This document shows positions 26,227 through 34,177 of a stretch of 64,000 nt of DNA, one piece after another (positions within the stretch are counted from its first letter, which is position 1; each line of letters begins with the position of its first letter). The notes below the pieces were generated by a model. The model did not search any database, was not told the DNA's origin, and was given only the letters and a program-made list of their open reading frames with translations. Both the position numbers and the translations under genes were made by a program. The stretch is from Chloroflexota bacterium (GTDB taxonomy: Bacteria; Chloroflexota; Anaerolineae; Aggregatilineales; Phototrophicaceae), in contig QUBZ01000005.1 of NCBI GenBank assembly GCA_014338005.1, positions 17,301 through 81,300 of the forward strand, written 5' to 3'.

Positions 26227-26326
26227 TCCTTTGCCGTTACTGTGTATTGGGGGCAAGAGACTGGCCTCAGTATCTATTCGTAAACCTGCCCGACGAACAA
26301 GGTTAAGCCCCTTATCCAAAGCAGAC

Positions 26327-27739
26327 TCAGAGAGTCAGGGAAAACGGCGCTGCAAACATCTCATTATGTGCAGCAGCTGCGCCCGGATCGCGGTAGAAGT
26401 AATCCCAGATGAAACCGGTTTGCTGGTTGGCAATGGACAGGAATAACCATTCCTGCCCCAGTGCGCTGAACCGTTCACTGGCCTGTCCATACGACGAGTC
26501 ATCCGGCTTCGCCATAACGCTGTCCCGGAAGCCGTAGTTTAAGTCATAAACGGCAGGTAAGGCGGTACAGAGCGCGCGCAGATTCGTGACGGCCTCATGC
26601 TCATAGGAGGTTATCAGCGCGAGCGCGCTGGCGTGAGGGGTAATCACGCCGATATGCTCAGGTGGATTGTTAGCTGCGGTGGGCGGCGCCCCCTGGTTAA
26701 GATACCCGCCAACCCCGATATCGAAACAGTCTGACAGACCCCATCCAGCATAACCCTGATCCTGTGCATAAGCGATTTGTGCGGCTGTCGCCGATTCGAT
26801 TGTGCCTGTGCCGTAAGCTGTTTGCATCTCTCGAATAAATAAAGCCGGCGCCGTGTAGGTGAAGTAGGAGCCGTCCCAGGCGACCTTGCTCACCGTAATG
26901 TCGTCCGATAGGTCGTTCGTATTACGTTTATAGGTGGCCGGAAGTTGAACCAGGGCGTCGAGGCTGGCCTGATATTCGGCTGGTGAGAGTTGATCGAGTG
27001 CCCGTGCGATGAAGTTGATAATCCGATTCTCATTGGAATAATAATCGGCGTTAACCCCACCCTGGGGGTTTTTTACCCCTCCCAGTTTGAAAAGATGGGT
27101 TTCTTCGTTATACCAGATCAAAAAGTTCATATCCTGCAAGATCGCGTCAGCCTTTTGAGCCAAAGCGGGGTGATTGTTTGCTTCAGCCCATTCTCGAATC
27201 GTAATCAGGCTGGCTGCCAGGAAAGCATTATCAATTGATGGCACAACCTGATTTGTGCCTGTGTTTTCACCAACCACCGGTGGATTCCAGTTGATCCAGT
27301 ACCATTGGAAAAAAACGCTGTTCCCATATGCATTAGGGCCATGTGGCTGCGAAGCTTGCGTACCACTCTGCCAGGCTCGCAGTTGGTCAAGTACCGCCGC
27401 AATCTCACTCTCAACTAAGGTCGAAGTGGGACTCCATTCCCGGCGCATTTCATATGCACCTATGTATGACAAGAGATAAAGGCCAATTTCGGTTGTGTTA
27501 ACATAGTCTCCGCCCGCTATGGTCGGAGAGCGCCAGCTCCAGGGCAAATGGTTGTCCGTCGCCCAATCAGAGCTTAGATAATTCCAGGTATCTTTGGCAA
27601 CCTCGTTCAGAAAAGCCTCGTTCGCTGCGGATGGCGTAATACATAGAGAAGCTTGCCGTGCCGATAAATCGGCGAGAGGCACGCCGGCAAGCAGCACAGC
27701 GCCCAGAACGGCCCCTACCACGCACCTTACTACGCGCAT
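26327..27739 (-). CDS. secreted glycoamylase-like glycoside hydrolase (GH144-like)
   Basis: 470 residues from the ATG at 27739, which has GAAAGGGCGAC upstream. A signal peptide (RVVRCVVGAVLGAVLLAGVP) ends near residue 20-30. Motifs of the glycoamylase-like (alpha/alpha)6 fold are readable: the DTWNYL N-terminal helix, GYAGWGLSDCFD, GVITPHASALALITS, YGFRDSV, and LGQEWLFLSIANQQTGFIWDYFY. Relatives cleave beta-1,2-glucans or act on surface glycans. Base composition is visibly lower in GC than the neighbours and codon use is more even, so the gene may have been acquired by transfer. Confidence 0.8.
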   Translation of the reverse strand: MRVVRCVVGAVLGAVLLAGVPLADLSARQASLCITPSAANEAFLNEVAKDTWNYLSSDWATDNHLPWSWRSPTIAGGDYVNTTEIGLYLLSYIGAYEMRREWSPTSTLVESEIAAVLDQLRAWQSGTQASQPHGPNAYGNSVFFQWYWINWNPPVVGENTGTNQVVPSIDNAFLAASLITIREWAEANNHPALAQKADAILQDMNFLIWYNEETHLFKLGGVKNPQGGVNADYYSNENRIINFIARALDQLSPAEYQASLDALVQLPATYKRNTNDLSDDITVSKVAWDGSYFTYTAPALFIREMQTAYGTGTIESATAAQIAYAQDQGYAGWGLSDCFDIGVGGYLNQGAPPTAANNPPEHIGVITPHASALALITSYEHEAVTNLRALCTALPAVYDLNYGFRDSVMAKPDDSSYGQASERFSALGQEWLFLSIANQQTGFIWDYFYRDPGAAAAHNEMFAAPFSLTL

Positions 27740-27858
27740 TGTCGCCCTTTCAATCAAATTATCTGCAACTAAGTGTTACCGTAACCGAGTATCCGGCTTA
27801 TTGATGAGTTTGTGCCACCTGGAGGCAGGATTTGAACATACACACGACTGACGACCGC

Positions 27859-28332
27859 CTACAGCCCATGCTTCCGGCGCAGGTGATCGAGAAAAGCGCG
27901 GCTGCCCTTTACCACCAGATCGTAGGTTAAGTCGAATTTGCCGTCGTAATACGGGTCAGGCACTTCGTCTGTATCCACCAGACCGGCCTGCCGGGCATAA
28001 CTAAGGAACAGAGCGATTTCGGCGTCGCTGCCGTCGGCGTAGCGCCGCAGGTAGGACAGGTGCGAGCGGTCGAGCGCCAGCACATAATCAAATTCGTCCA
28101 GGTCTTTGGGGCTGACCTGGCGGGCGCGCCCATTGTAGGGGATATTATGCCGACGCAGGATGTTCAGTGTGCCGGAGTGGGCGCGTTCGCCGACATGCCA
28201 CCCGCCTGTACCCGCCGAATCCACCATGATCTGATCGTCCAGGCCAGCTTTGTTTACCATGTCCTGCAAGATGGCCTCGGCCATCGGCGAGCGGCAGATG
28301 TTCCCCGTACAGACAAAAAGCACTTTAATCAC
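27859..28332 (-). CDS. low-molecular-weight protein-tyrosine phosphatase family
   Basis: 157 residues with a GTG start at 28332, overlapping the upstream gene by eight bases. The P-loop CTGNICRS gives the nucleophile Cys8 and Arg14; the general acid is Asp126 in VPDPYYD, and DSAGTGGWHVGERA is typical. The family includes Wzb-type phosphatases that reset BY-kinases, so it may act on the kinase at 5968, though it sits in another operon. A role in arsenate reduction is less likely, as no redox Cys pair is seen. Confidence 0.92.
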   Translation of the reverse strand: MIKVLFVCTGNICRSPMAEAILQDMVNKAGLDDQIMVDSAGTGGWHVGERAHSGTLNILRRHNIPYNGRARQVSPKDLDEFDYVLALDRSHLSYLRRYADGSDAEIALFLSYARQAGLVDTDEVPDPYYDGKFDLTYDLVVKGSRAFLDHLRRKHGL

Positions 28333-29053
28333 GATTTTCAGTCTCCGATTGAATCTGATAACACAACCCGACCACCGACGGCGAACGATTCCAGGCGCGC
28401 GCGACTTCCACCAGGCCGGATAACTGGCGGCGGGCGTCCGCCGGGGGGCGTTCGTCCTGGCGTCCGGCGGCGGCTTCCAGATCGGCGGCTTCGGCCTTGA
28501 CCAGCAGCATCCAGAACGAGTCGGCGATGACATAAGCGGCGGGCGTACCCGGCTTATCGCTCATGTAACGCGCGTCCAGGCTGCGAATTTCGTCGGTGAT
28601 GTCCGCCGGAATCCAATCCGGCGAGCCAGCGTGCGGCAGGTCGTCGCCGTCCAGGTAATCGCCGGCATCCAGCTTTCGCGCGCCGGCCAGTGCCCGCAGC
28701 AGCCGGCAGGTCGCGCCGACTTGCCCCCGGTAGCGGGCAATCACAAAACGTTCGTAGGCAGCGTAAAATAATGCCCGGCGCGCGGCATCCGCGCCGGCGT
28801 CCGGGCATAAACGGTTGAGGTCGGCTTCGGAAAAGGCGCGAATCGGCAGGCGCGCGGGGTCGTCGTCGGCGTGCAGCCAGTCCGGCGAGCGGCGCAGTTG
28901 AGCAAGGCGCGGCATTAACTCGCTGAGGTCAAAACGAAGCGAACCGGGCAGCGCCTCGCGGCGTTCCAGGCGGCTGAAGGCCACAACGATAGGACGCCAG
29001 CTCCAGATTTCCTGCAATTGCAGCAGGTCTACCACATCCAGATGCAGGTTCAC
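28325..29053 (-). CDS. conserved-looking protein of unknown function
   Basis: 242 residues, soluble, rich in Ala/Arg/Leu/Asp, mostly helical by composition. No signal peptide, membrane segment or known motif is seen. Recurrent LR/RLL/ARY helices give it the look of an all-helical adaptor. It lies six bases after the HEAT-repeat gene and overlaps the phosphatase, so it is part of the bactofilin operon. Confidence 0.65.
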   Translation of the reverse strand: MNLHLDVVDLLQLQEIWSWRPIVVAFSRLERREALPGSLRFDLSELMPRLAQLRRSPDWLHADDDPARLPIRAFSEADLNRLCPDAGADAARRALFYAAYERFVIARYRGQVGATCRLLRALAGARKLDAGDYLDGDDLPHAGSPDWIPADITDEIRSLDARYMSDKPGTPAAYVIADSFWMLLVKAEAADLEAAAGRQDERPPADARRQLSGLVEVARAWNRSPSVVGLCYQIQSETENRD

Positions 29054-29059
29054 AGGCGG

Positions 29060-30013
29060 TCACTCTTCCGTGACTTCAAGCGCGCGCTCGATGCGGGCCG
29101 GGCGTTCGCCCAGGTCGTCGAGCGCCGTCAGCGCGTAGTCGCGCACATCGGCGTTTTCCTCCAGGGCGACCAGTTCCAGCAGCGGGCGAACGGCGCGGGA
29201 ATCCTGGCTCCAGCCCAGGGCGCGAGCGGCATACTGGCGCACGTAGCTGTCTTCATCTTTCAGCGCCTCGATCAAACCCTGGACGGCGGTTTCGTCCACC
29301 ACCCAGCACATCGCCCGCGCGGCATAACGCCGCACATAAGCATTTTCGTCCTGCAAGGCGACCAGGAGCGGCTGCACCGCATGGCGACCGCCCACCCAGC
29401 CAAGCGCCGTCGCGGCGTGAACGCGCACGTCGGCGTCTTCGTCCATCAAAAGGGCGATCAGAGGGTCGGTGGCGATTTCGCCGTACTGAATCAGTTCCAT
29501 CACAACCGATTTTCGCACGTCTGGGTCGGGATCAATCAACTGTTCCTGGATGCTCAAAAATTCGGCGCTGCTGCGAGACGGCGTGAAGGGCGGCGCAGTC
29601 GGCGTGCCTTCCGATTGTAAGATAAGGGCGCGCTTGAGGTAGTGGCGGGCATTTTTGTAGCGCGGGTCAATGGACAGGATGCGCTGAAGATCGTTGATAG
29701 CCTGGGCTAAATTAGGCTGGTCGTTAATCATTTCGCGCATGGCGCGGAAGTACAATTTTTCCATCTCCGCAACCTGCGAGGATGGAATCCGCGCGCGGCG
29801 AAAAGGCGGCTTAAAAATACCCAGCAGGCGGTCAGCCACAAATATCACCAGCAGCCCCAGGGATACAGCCTGAAGCTGCGACGTGAGCCGCTGGCCGGGC
29901 GCAAACAGCGCCAGCGCCAGCGCCGCCAGGAGGCTTAGTAAAAAAAGGATGGTTATTAAACGGCGCAAACCAGAACTCCTGCTCTCGCTCGATCTGGACG
30001 GAGCAAAAAACAT
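29060..30013 (-). CDS. membrane-anchored HEAT-repeat protein
   Basis: 317 residues from the ATG at 30013, which overlaps the bactofilin stop (TGATG). Two hydrophobic segments (about 18-36 and 46-62) anchor it; residues 80-130 look like a TPR-type helical pair, and 150-310 hold at least four PBS-lyase-type HEAT repeats (DADVRVHAATALGWVG, ENAYVRRYAARAM, DSYVRQYAARALGW, NADVRDYALTAL). Such repeats bind proteins; no lyase function is implied. Coupled to bactofilin, it may be a membrane partner of the bactofilin polymer. Confidence 0.82.
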   Translation of the reverse strand: MFFAPSRSSESRSSGLRRLITILFLLSLLAALALALFAPGQRLTSQLQAVSLGLLVIFVADRLLGIFKPPFRRARIPSSQVAEMEKLYFRAMREMINDQPNLAQAINDLQRILSIDPRYKNARHYLKRALILQSEGTPTAPPFTPSRSSAEFLSIQEQLIDPDPDVRKSVVMELIQYGEIATDPLIALLMDEDADVRVHAATALGWVGGRHAVQPLLVALQDENAYVRRYAARAMCWVVDETAVQGLIEALKDEDSYVRQYAARALGWSQDSRAVRPLLELVALEENADVRDYALTALDDLGERPARIERALEVTEE

Positions 30014-30624
30014 CAATGTTCGCTGCGCGGCTCAGATTCACCCGAACCATCATCCGGCATGGGGGGTTCTTCTTTTATCTCACCGCTGGCGGGTTCGGTT
30101 GGTTCGTCCGGCAGCATTTCCTCAACCAGAGCGGCTTCCGGCTCGTCCTGGTGGGCGATGGGCGGGGCGGCAGGTACTTCGGGCGGCGGCTCGACGGGCG
30201 GGGCGGCTTCGTGGCTGACCATCGTGATTTTGCCGTCAATGAAAGCGCCTTCCTCGGTTGTCAGCGCGGCGGCGCGGATGTCCCCCCAGACGCGGCCCGT
30301 CCGCAGCAGCTGGACTTTTTTACCGCTGATGTTGCCGCGCACTGCCCCGGCGATGGAAATGTTTTTGGCGTTGATGTCGGCCTCGATTTTAGCGGTTTCC
30401 CCGACCAGGATATTGCCGGTGATTTCCAGTGTGCCTTTAAACGTGCCGTCCAGGCGCACGTTCGCGCCGCTGCGAAGCACACCTTCAATGGTGCTGTTCG
30501 CGCCCAGCACGGTTTCAAAGCCCACCGGCGAGGCGGGAACGGTGGGTTTGGGCGGTTCTGGCCGTTCGGGTGGTGTGGATAACGCTGCCGGTTCAGCCTG
30601 GCGGCGGCTGCCAAAAAAGGACAT
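30013..30624 (-). CDS. bactofilin family cytoskeletal protein
   Basis: 203 residues. The bactofilin (DUF583) beta-helix spans about 37-130: NSTIEGVLRSGANVRLDGTF, GNILVGETAKIEADI, NISIAGAVRGNISGKKVQLL, GRVWGDIRAAALTTEEGAFI. Bactofilins self-assemble without nucleotide and position envelope enzymes. The N-terminal ~35 residues are Pro-rich and could hold the membrane-targeting part. The unusually long C-terminal tail (~70 residues) is Pro/Glu-rich and disordered. AGAGGGAG precedes the ATG and a TATATT box lies 35-40 bases upstream. It is the first gene of a four-gene operon. Confidence 0.92.
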   Translation of the reverse strand: MSFFGSRRQAEPAALSTPPERPEPPKPTVPASPVGFETVLGANSTIEGVLRSGANVRLDGTFKGTLEITGNILVGETAKIEADINAKNISIAGAVRGNISGKKVQLLRTGRVWGDIRAAALTTEEGAFIDGKITMVSHEAAPPVEPPPEVPAAPPIAHQDEPEAALVEEMLPDEPTEPASGEIKEEPPMPDDGSGESEPRSEH

Positions 30625-30925
30625 GGCAAACTCCCTCTTGTTGCTTGATCCCCACTAACAATATACTCTGACTCGCTTCAGAACTCAAAACCCAACCCAT
30701 CGGGTGAATGGCGCTATTCAAAGCCGCTGAACGGTATTATCATCAATCTGGGATTTAAAGCGGCGTTGAGACTTTTCCACCTGCCTCGACGCCGACAACC
30801 TTTACTTACCGATTCATCACAGTTACAGCGTGGGTTAAACGTAGGGAAATCAACGCTCCGCAGCGCGCGGAACGGTGTTATTCCCTGGGGTATTTTGTGC
30901 AGTTCGTCACAGGTGAAGATCGTCC
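30625..30925. other. intergenic region between divergent bactofilin and MFS genes
   Basis: No gene is supported. The left end holds a minus-strand TATATT box (30659-30664) that fits the bactofilin promoter. The middle has a weak inverted GCCGCT/AGCGGC pair. No convincing plus-strand promoter was found for the MFS gene. Confidence 0.5.
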
Positions 30926-32167
30926 ATGCGGCTCTCAATCGCGCGTCCACACACGCAGGAACAGTCCAATTTTCATCATCTCGTCCTGGATATTGTCTGG
31001 TTCGGGCTGGCTTTTCCGGCGACCAGCCGTTTTCTGTCGGTTTACGCCATTCGCCTGGGGGCAGAAGCAAACGAGCTGAGTTTGTTAACGTCGCTGCCGG
31101 CGATTGTGCTGCTGCTGTCGGCGTCCATAAGCAACTGGTGGATGAGCCGGTACACCAACACCATGAAGGCGCTGTTCTGGCCGACCTTTGGCTTCCGGCT
31201 GGTGTTTTTGCTGCCGGCCTTCACGCCCTTCATGCCGCCGGATTTCCAGCCCATCTGGCTGATTTTATCGCTGACGCTGCCGGCGATTCCGCAGGGCGTG
31301 TCGTCGGTGGTGTTCCTGGTGATGATGCGCGAAGCGGTCAACGACAAGCTGATGCCGCCGCTATTAAGCCGGCGTTCGCTGGCGCTGAACGCGACCGTTG
31401 GGATCAGCGGCCTGGCGCTGGGCGTGTGGCTGGAAAAAGCGCCTTTCCCGTTTAATTATCAAGCCATGTTCGTGCTGGCCTTTTTGATGGCGCTGGTCAG
31501 CCTGTGGCACGTAACGCAGATTCGGCTGCTGCCGCTGCCCGCGCCCAACGTGACCGCCGTCCCTGCCGTCAGCCCCTGGCGCTCGCCGGATTTTCTGCGG
31601 GTGGGGTTCATCTGCGCCATCACGCATATTGCGTTTTTTTCGGTGCTGCCGCTGCTGCCGCTGCACCTGGTGAACAACCTGGACGCGAGCGAAGGGTTTA
31701 TGGCGCTGTTCGCGCTGGCGGAACTGGCAGCGGGGGCGGTGGTGGCGGCCTTCACCAACCGCGCCGCGCGCTGGATCGGCAACCGCTCGCTGATCGCGCT
31801 GGCGATGGTCGGCACATCGGTGGGGACGCTGATCGTTGCGCTGGCGCCCAGCCTGAATATCACGCTGCTGGCGGCGGCGCTGACCGGCGGGTCGTGGACG
31901 GCGGCGGGCATCGCCCTGTTCACTTTCTTTAGCGAAAATACCCCGCTGGAACGCCGGTCGCACTATACAACGGCCTACACCCAGATCATCTTCCTGGCGA
32001 TGTTCGTGGGGCCGATGATCGGCAGCGGGCTGTACAACCGGGGCGTTAACCTGGTGGTCATCATCCTGACGGGGGCGGCGCTGCGGCTGCTGGCGGGTTT
32101 CCTCGTTCAGATGCACATGCCGGGATGGTTCCGGCGCACCCGGCAGGCCGTCTCGCAGCCGCGTTAG
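30926..32167 (+). CDS. MFS transporter
   Basis: 413 residues, about 12 hydrophobic segments in two halves joined by a polar loop (about 205-220). The YAIRLGAEANELSLLTSLPA entry after the first segment and the symmetric NLDASEGFMALFALAE region in the second half fit an MFS_1 exporter. The substrate is unknown. AGGTGAAG lies ahead of the ATG. Its stop overlaps by three bases that of the convergent SH3-like gene. Confidence 0.85.
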   Translation: MRLSIARPHTQEQSNFHHLVLDIVWFGLAFPATSRFLSVYAIRLGAEANELSLLTSLPAIVLLLSASISNWWMSRYTNTMKALFWPTFGFRLVFLLPAFTPFMPPDFQPIWLILSLTLPAIPQGVSSVVFLVMMREAVNDKLMPPLLSRRSLALNATVGISGLALGVWLEKAPFPFNYQAMFVLAFLMALVSLWHVTQIRLLPLPAPNVTAVPAVSPWRSPDFLRVGFICAITHIAFFSVLPLLPLHLVNNLDASEGFMALFALAELAAGAVVAAFTNRAARWIGNRSLIALAMVGTSVGTLIVALAPSLNITLLAAALTGGSWTAAGIALFTFFSENTPLERRSHYTTAYTQIIFLAMFVGPMIGSGLYNRGVNLVVIILTGAALRLLAGFLVQMHMPGWFRRTRQAVSQPR

Positions 32168-32805
32168 ATATTCACGCGCGGCAGCGTGGGCGATGGAGTC
32201 GCGGTCGGCGGCGGTGTGTCGGTCACGTCGGGATCGAGAGTTTCGGTGGGGCGCGGGCTGGGCGTGATGCTGGCGGTCGGCGTGGGCGGAGATGTCAGCG
32301 TGGGTGCCGGCGTTGGCGTGCGGGTGGGTGTCGGCGTGGGGTAAAGGGCCTGAATCACCGATTCGTGCATGTAGGCGGTTTCCAGGCGGCGCGTGCGGGG
32401 GTTCATGTCAATGGTATACCACTCGCTGTCTGGCTGAGGACGCCCCAGCACGCAGACGGTTTCGTTCTGCGAGTAGGATGTGACGATAGCGCCGTTGGGG
32501 CTGGGGGCTTCCCGGACGATGGCGTTCGGCACGCTGACGATAAAATCCAGGCAGGTTGGCACAGGGGTAAAAGTCGGCAGGATGTTCAGGTTAGCGGTGG
32601 GACGCACCCGCGCTGTCGCGGTGGTAATAACCTGCGCCTGCTGGGTGGTCTCCGCGATGCCGCGCCCGCCGGTGCGTAAAAAATTCTGCACGCCGAACCA
32701 GACGTAATAAATGCCGAACACGATGGCGACGCCAACGATAAAAATGAACCAGGCCGGCGGGCCGCCGCTTCCGCGCGAATGCCGGGGGTTTCTGCCGAGT
32801 GACAT
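32164..32805 (-). CDS. single-pass protein with an SH3-like domain and Pro/Thr tail
   Basis: 213 residues. A membrane segment at about 18-40 (WFIFIVGVAIVFGIYYVWF) leaves the rest outside. Residues ~85-150 look like a bacterial SH3 domain (SVPNAIVREAPSPNGAIV, then ETVCVLGR and WYTIDMN), a fold that binds cell-wall or glycan material. The last 60 residues are a TPTPT/PSPT stalk-like tail of a kind common in Chloroflexota surface proteins. The function is not known. Confidence 0.75.
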   Translation of the reverse strand: MSLGRNPRHSRGSGGPPAWFIFIVGVAIVFGIYYVWFGVQNFLRTGGRGIAETTQQAQVITTATARVRPTANLNILPTFTPVPTCLDFIVSVPNAIVREAPSPNGAIVTSYSQNETVCVLGRPQPDSEWYTIDMNPRTRRLETAYMHESVIQALYPTPTPTRTPTPAPTLTSPPTPTASITPSPRPTETLDPDVTDTPPPTATPSPTLPRVNI

Positions 32806-32899
32806 TTCCGGTAAACCTCAAACATGCTGCCGGATATTTTTACCAGGGAACGCCCCGGCTGCCAACCGGCGTATGGTGTTCGGCGGCGCGGCGTCAGGT

Positions 32900-33409
32900 T
32901 CAGGATGATCGCACCGGCTGTGTGTCCAGTTCATCGAGGATGTGGCGGGCGGTTTCTGCATCTACATGCCGCGTCAGAACCGCTTCTAACCGCTGCTGAA
33001 GCTGGCTGCGTTCGTCCAGCAGGTTTTTGATGCGGAGCAGGCTTTTAACGCGCGTCAGCATCACCAGGGCATCGAAGGGTTTGGGCAAAAAATCATCGGC
33101 GCCGGCTTCGACGGCCTGTAGGCGGGATGCATCGTCGTCCAGGGCGGTGGTAATCAACACCGCCGTATCGCGGGTGATGGGGTCGGCCTTAAGCCGCGCG
33201 CAGACTTCATGGCCGCCGATGCCTTGCAGCCGCAGATCGAGGATCACCAGATCGGGCGGGTGCCGGGGGGCCACCTCCAGTGCCTTTTCGCCGCTGTGGG
33301 CCGTCAGGACGGTGTAACCGGCATTTTCCAGATGCGCCTGGATGATTTCCCGGATCATCCAATCGTCATCTACTATCAGGATGACCGGCGGGGTTCTTGT
33401 TTGGCTCAC
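32900..33409 (-). CDS. response regulator, receiver domain plus helical tail
   Basis: 169 residues. A receiver domain has the acidic cluster Asp14-Asp16, phospho-acceptor Asp58 (LVILDLRL), and Lys110 (FLPKPFD). The ~40-residue tail is a charged helix (SQLQQRLEAVLTRHVDAETARHIL) without a DNA-binding domain, so output is probably by protein contact. I chose the GTG at 33409, which follows AAAGGAGCAGG; the frame is open to 33475. No histidine kinase is adjacent; the kinase at 37212 is a candidate partner. Confidence 0.85.
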   Translation of the reverse strand: MSQTRTPPVILIVDDDWMIREIIQAHLENAGYTVLTAHSGEKALEVAPRHPPDLVILDLRLQGIGGHEVCARLKADPITRDTAVLITTALDDDASRLQAVEAGADDFLPKPFDALVMLTRVKSLLRIKNLLDERSQLQQRLEAVLTRHVDAETARHILDELDTQPVRSS

Positions 33410-33484
33410 AGGTTCCTGCTCCTTTGCGCGCTTCAGCATTATCATCATTTTACGCCCGGTAGGGTGTACGGCCAATAAACGTAA

Positions 33485-33513
33485 TTGTTTTGTAATCTAT
33501 TCCAAGATAGAAT
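33485..33513 (+). promoter_or_regulatory. promoter of the PadR gene, probable leaderless start
   Basis: TTGTTT (33485-33490) and TAGAAT (33508-33513) are 17 bases apart. The ATG is at 33521, only seven bases after the -10 box and without a ribosome binding site, so transcription should start at or beside the start codon. CTATTC/GAATAG form a small inverted repeat over the -10 box, a possible site for self-repression. Confidence 0.6.
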
Positions 33514-33520
33514 AGCGGGC

Positions 33521-34051
33521 ATGAGCCAACCAACGCCGGACGAAACACTGCTGGGGCTGCTGGCCGCGCAGGCCAAACATGGCTATCAACTGCTGGCCTA
33601 TTTTCACGACGCCGACGAATTGGGGCGGGTGTGGAACCTGAGTACCAGCCAGCTTTACGCGGTGTTAAAACGGCTGGCCGGGCAGGGGTTGATCGCCGGC
33701 AGCGAGGTGGAAGCGGCGCACGCCCCGGCGCGCACGGAATACAAACTGACCCCGGTTGGCCGCGAACGGCTGCAAGCCTGGCTGTACGAGCCATCGCCGC
33801 CTGCCAGCATCCGGCGGGTGCGAGTGGAATTCCTCAGCCGGCTGTATGTGGCGCGCCTGCTCAATCTGCCGACTGTTCCCATCGTCCAGGCGCAAAAGGC
33901 TGCCTGCCGCCGGGAATACGAAGCGCAGCTGGCGGAGCGTGACCGGGGCGCGCCGGGGGTGGGTTTTCTGGCGCTGGAGCTGCACATCGCCCAACTGGCC
34001 GCCGTGTTACAGTGGATTGACCGCTGTGAAATGAGTCCAGAGGGAGACTGA
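33521..34051 (+). CDS. PadR-family transcriptional regulator
   Basis: 176 residues. The winged-helix N-terminal domain is clear: DETLLGLLAAQAKHGYQLLAYF, LSTSQLYAVLKRLAGQGLIAGSEV, and RTEYKLTPVGRERLQAWL, the standard PadR pattern. The C-terminal ~90 residues are a helical dimerisation region. PadR proteins usually repress a nearby gene, often an exporter, until a ligand binds. It probably controls itself through the inverted repeat over its promoter. Confidence 0.9.
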   Translation: MSQPTPDETLLGLLAAQAKHGYQLLAYFHDADELGRVWNLSTSQLYAVLKRLAGQGLIAGSEVEAAHAPARTEYKLTPVGRERLQAWLYEPSPPASIRRVRVEFLSRLYVARLLNLPTVPIVQAQKAACRREYEAQLAERDRGAPGVGFLALELHIAQLAAVLQWIDRCEMSPEGD

Positions 34052-34177
34052 GCGTCATGTGGTGCGTAAACAGCGGCCTTTGTAATTTATGAATTTGAAA
34101 GGCTGATTCGGGTAGAGTGGAGTCGGTTTTACCGGATGTGCGGCCTGATGTCCGGCAGGTAGACAGGATTATTCCCG

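Noticed and set aside
27820..27856. A tRNA-like 3' fragment on the minus strand (GTTCAAATCC followed by TGCCTCCA)
   Set aside because: The loop matches a T-loop, but the bases on each side do not pair as a T-stem and no anticodon arm is found. Probably chance, though it could be a decayed attachment site next to the low-GC gene.
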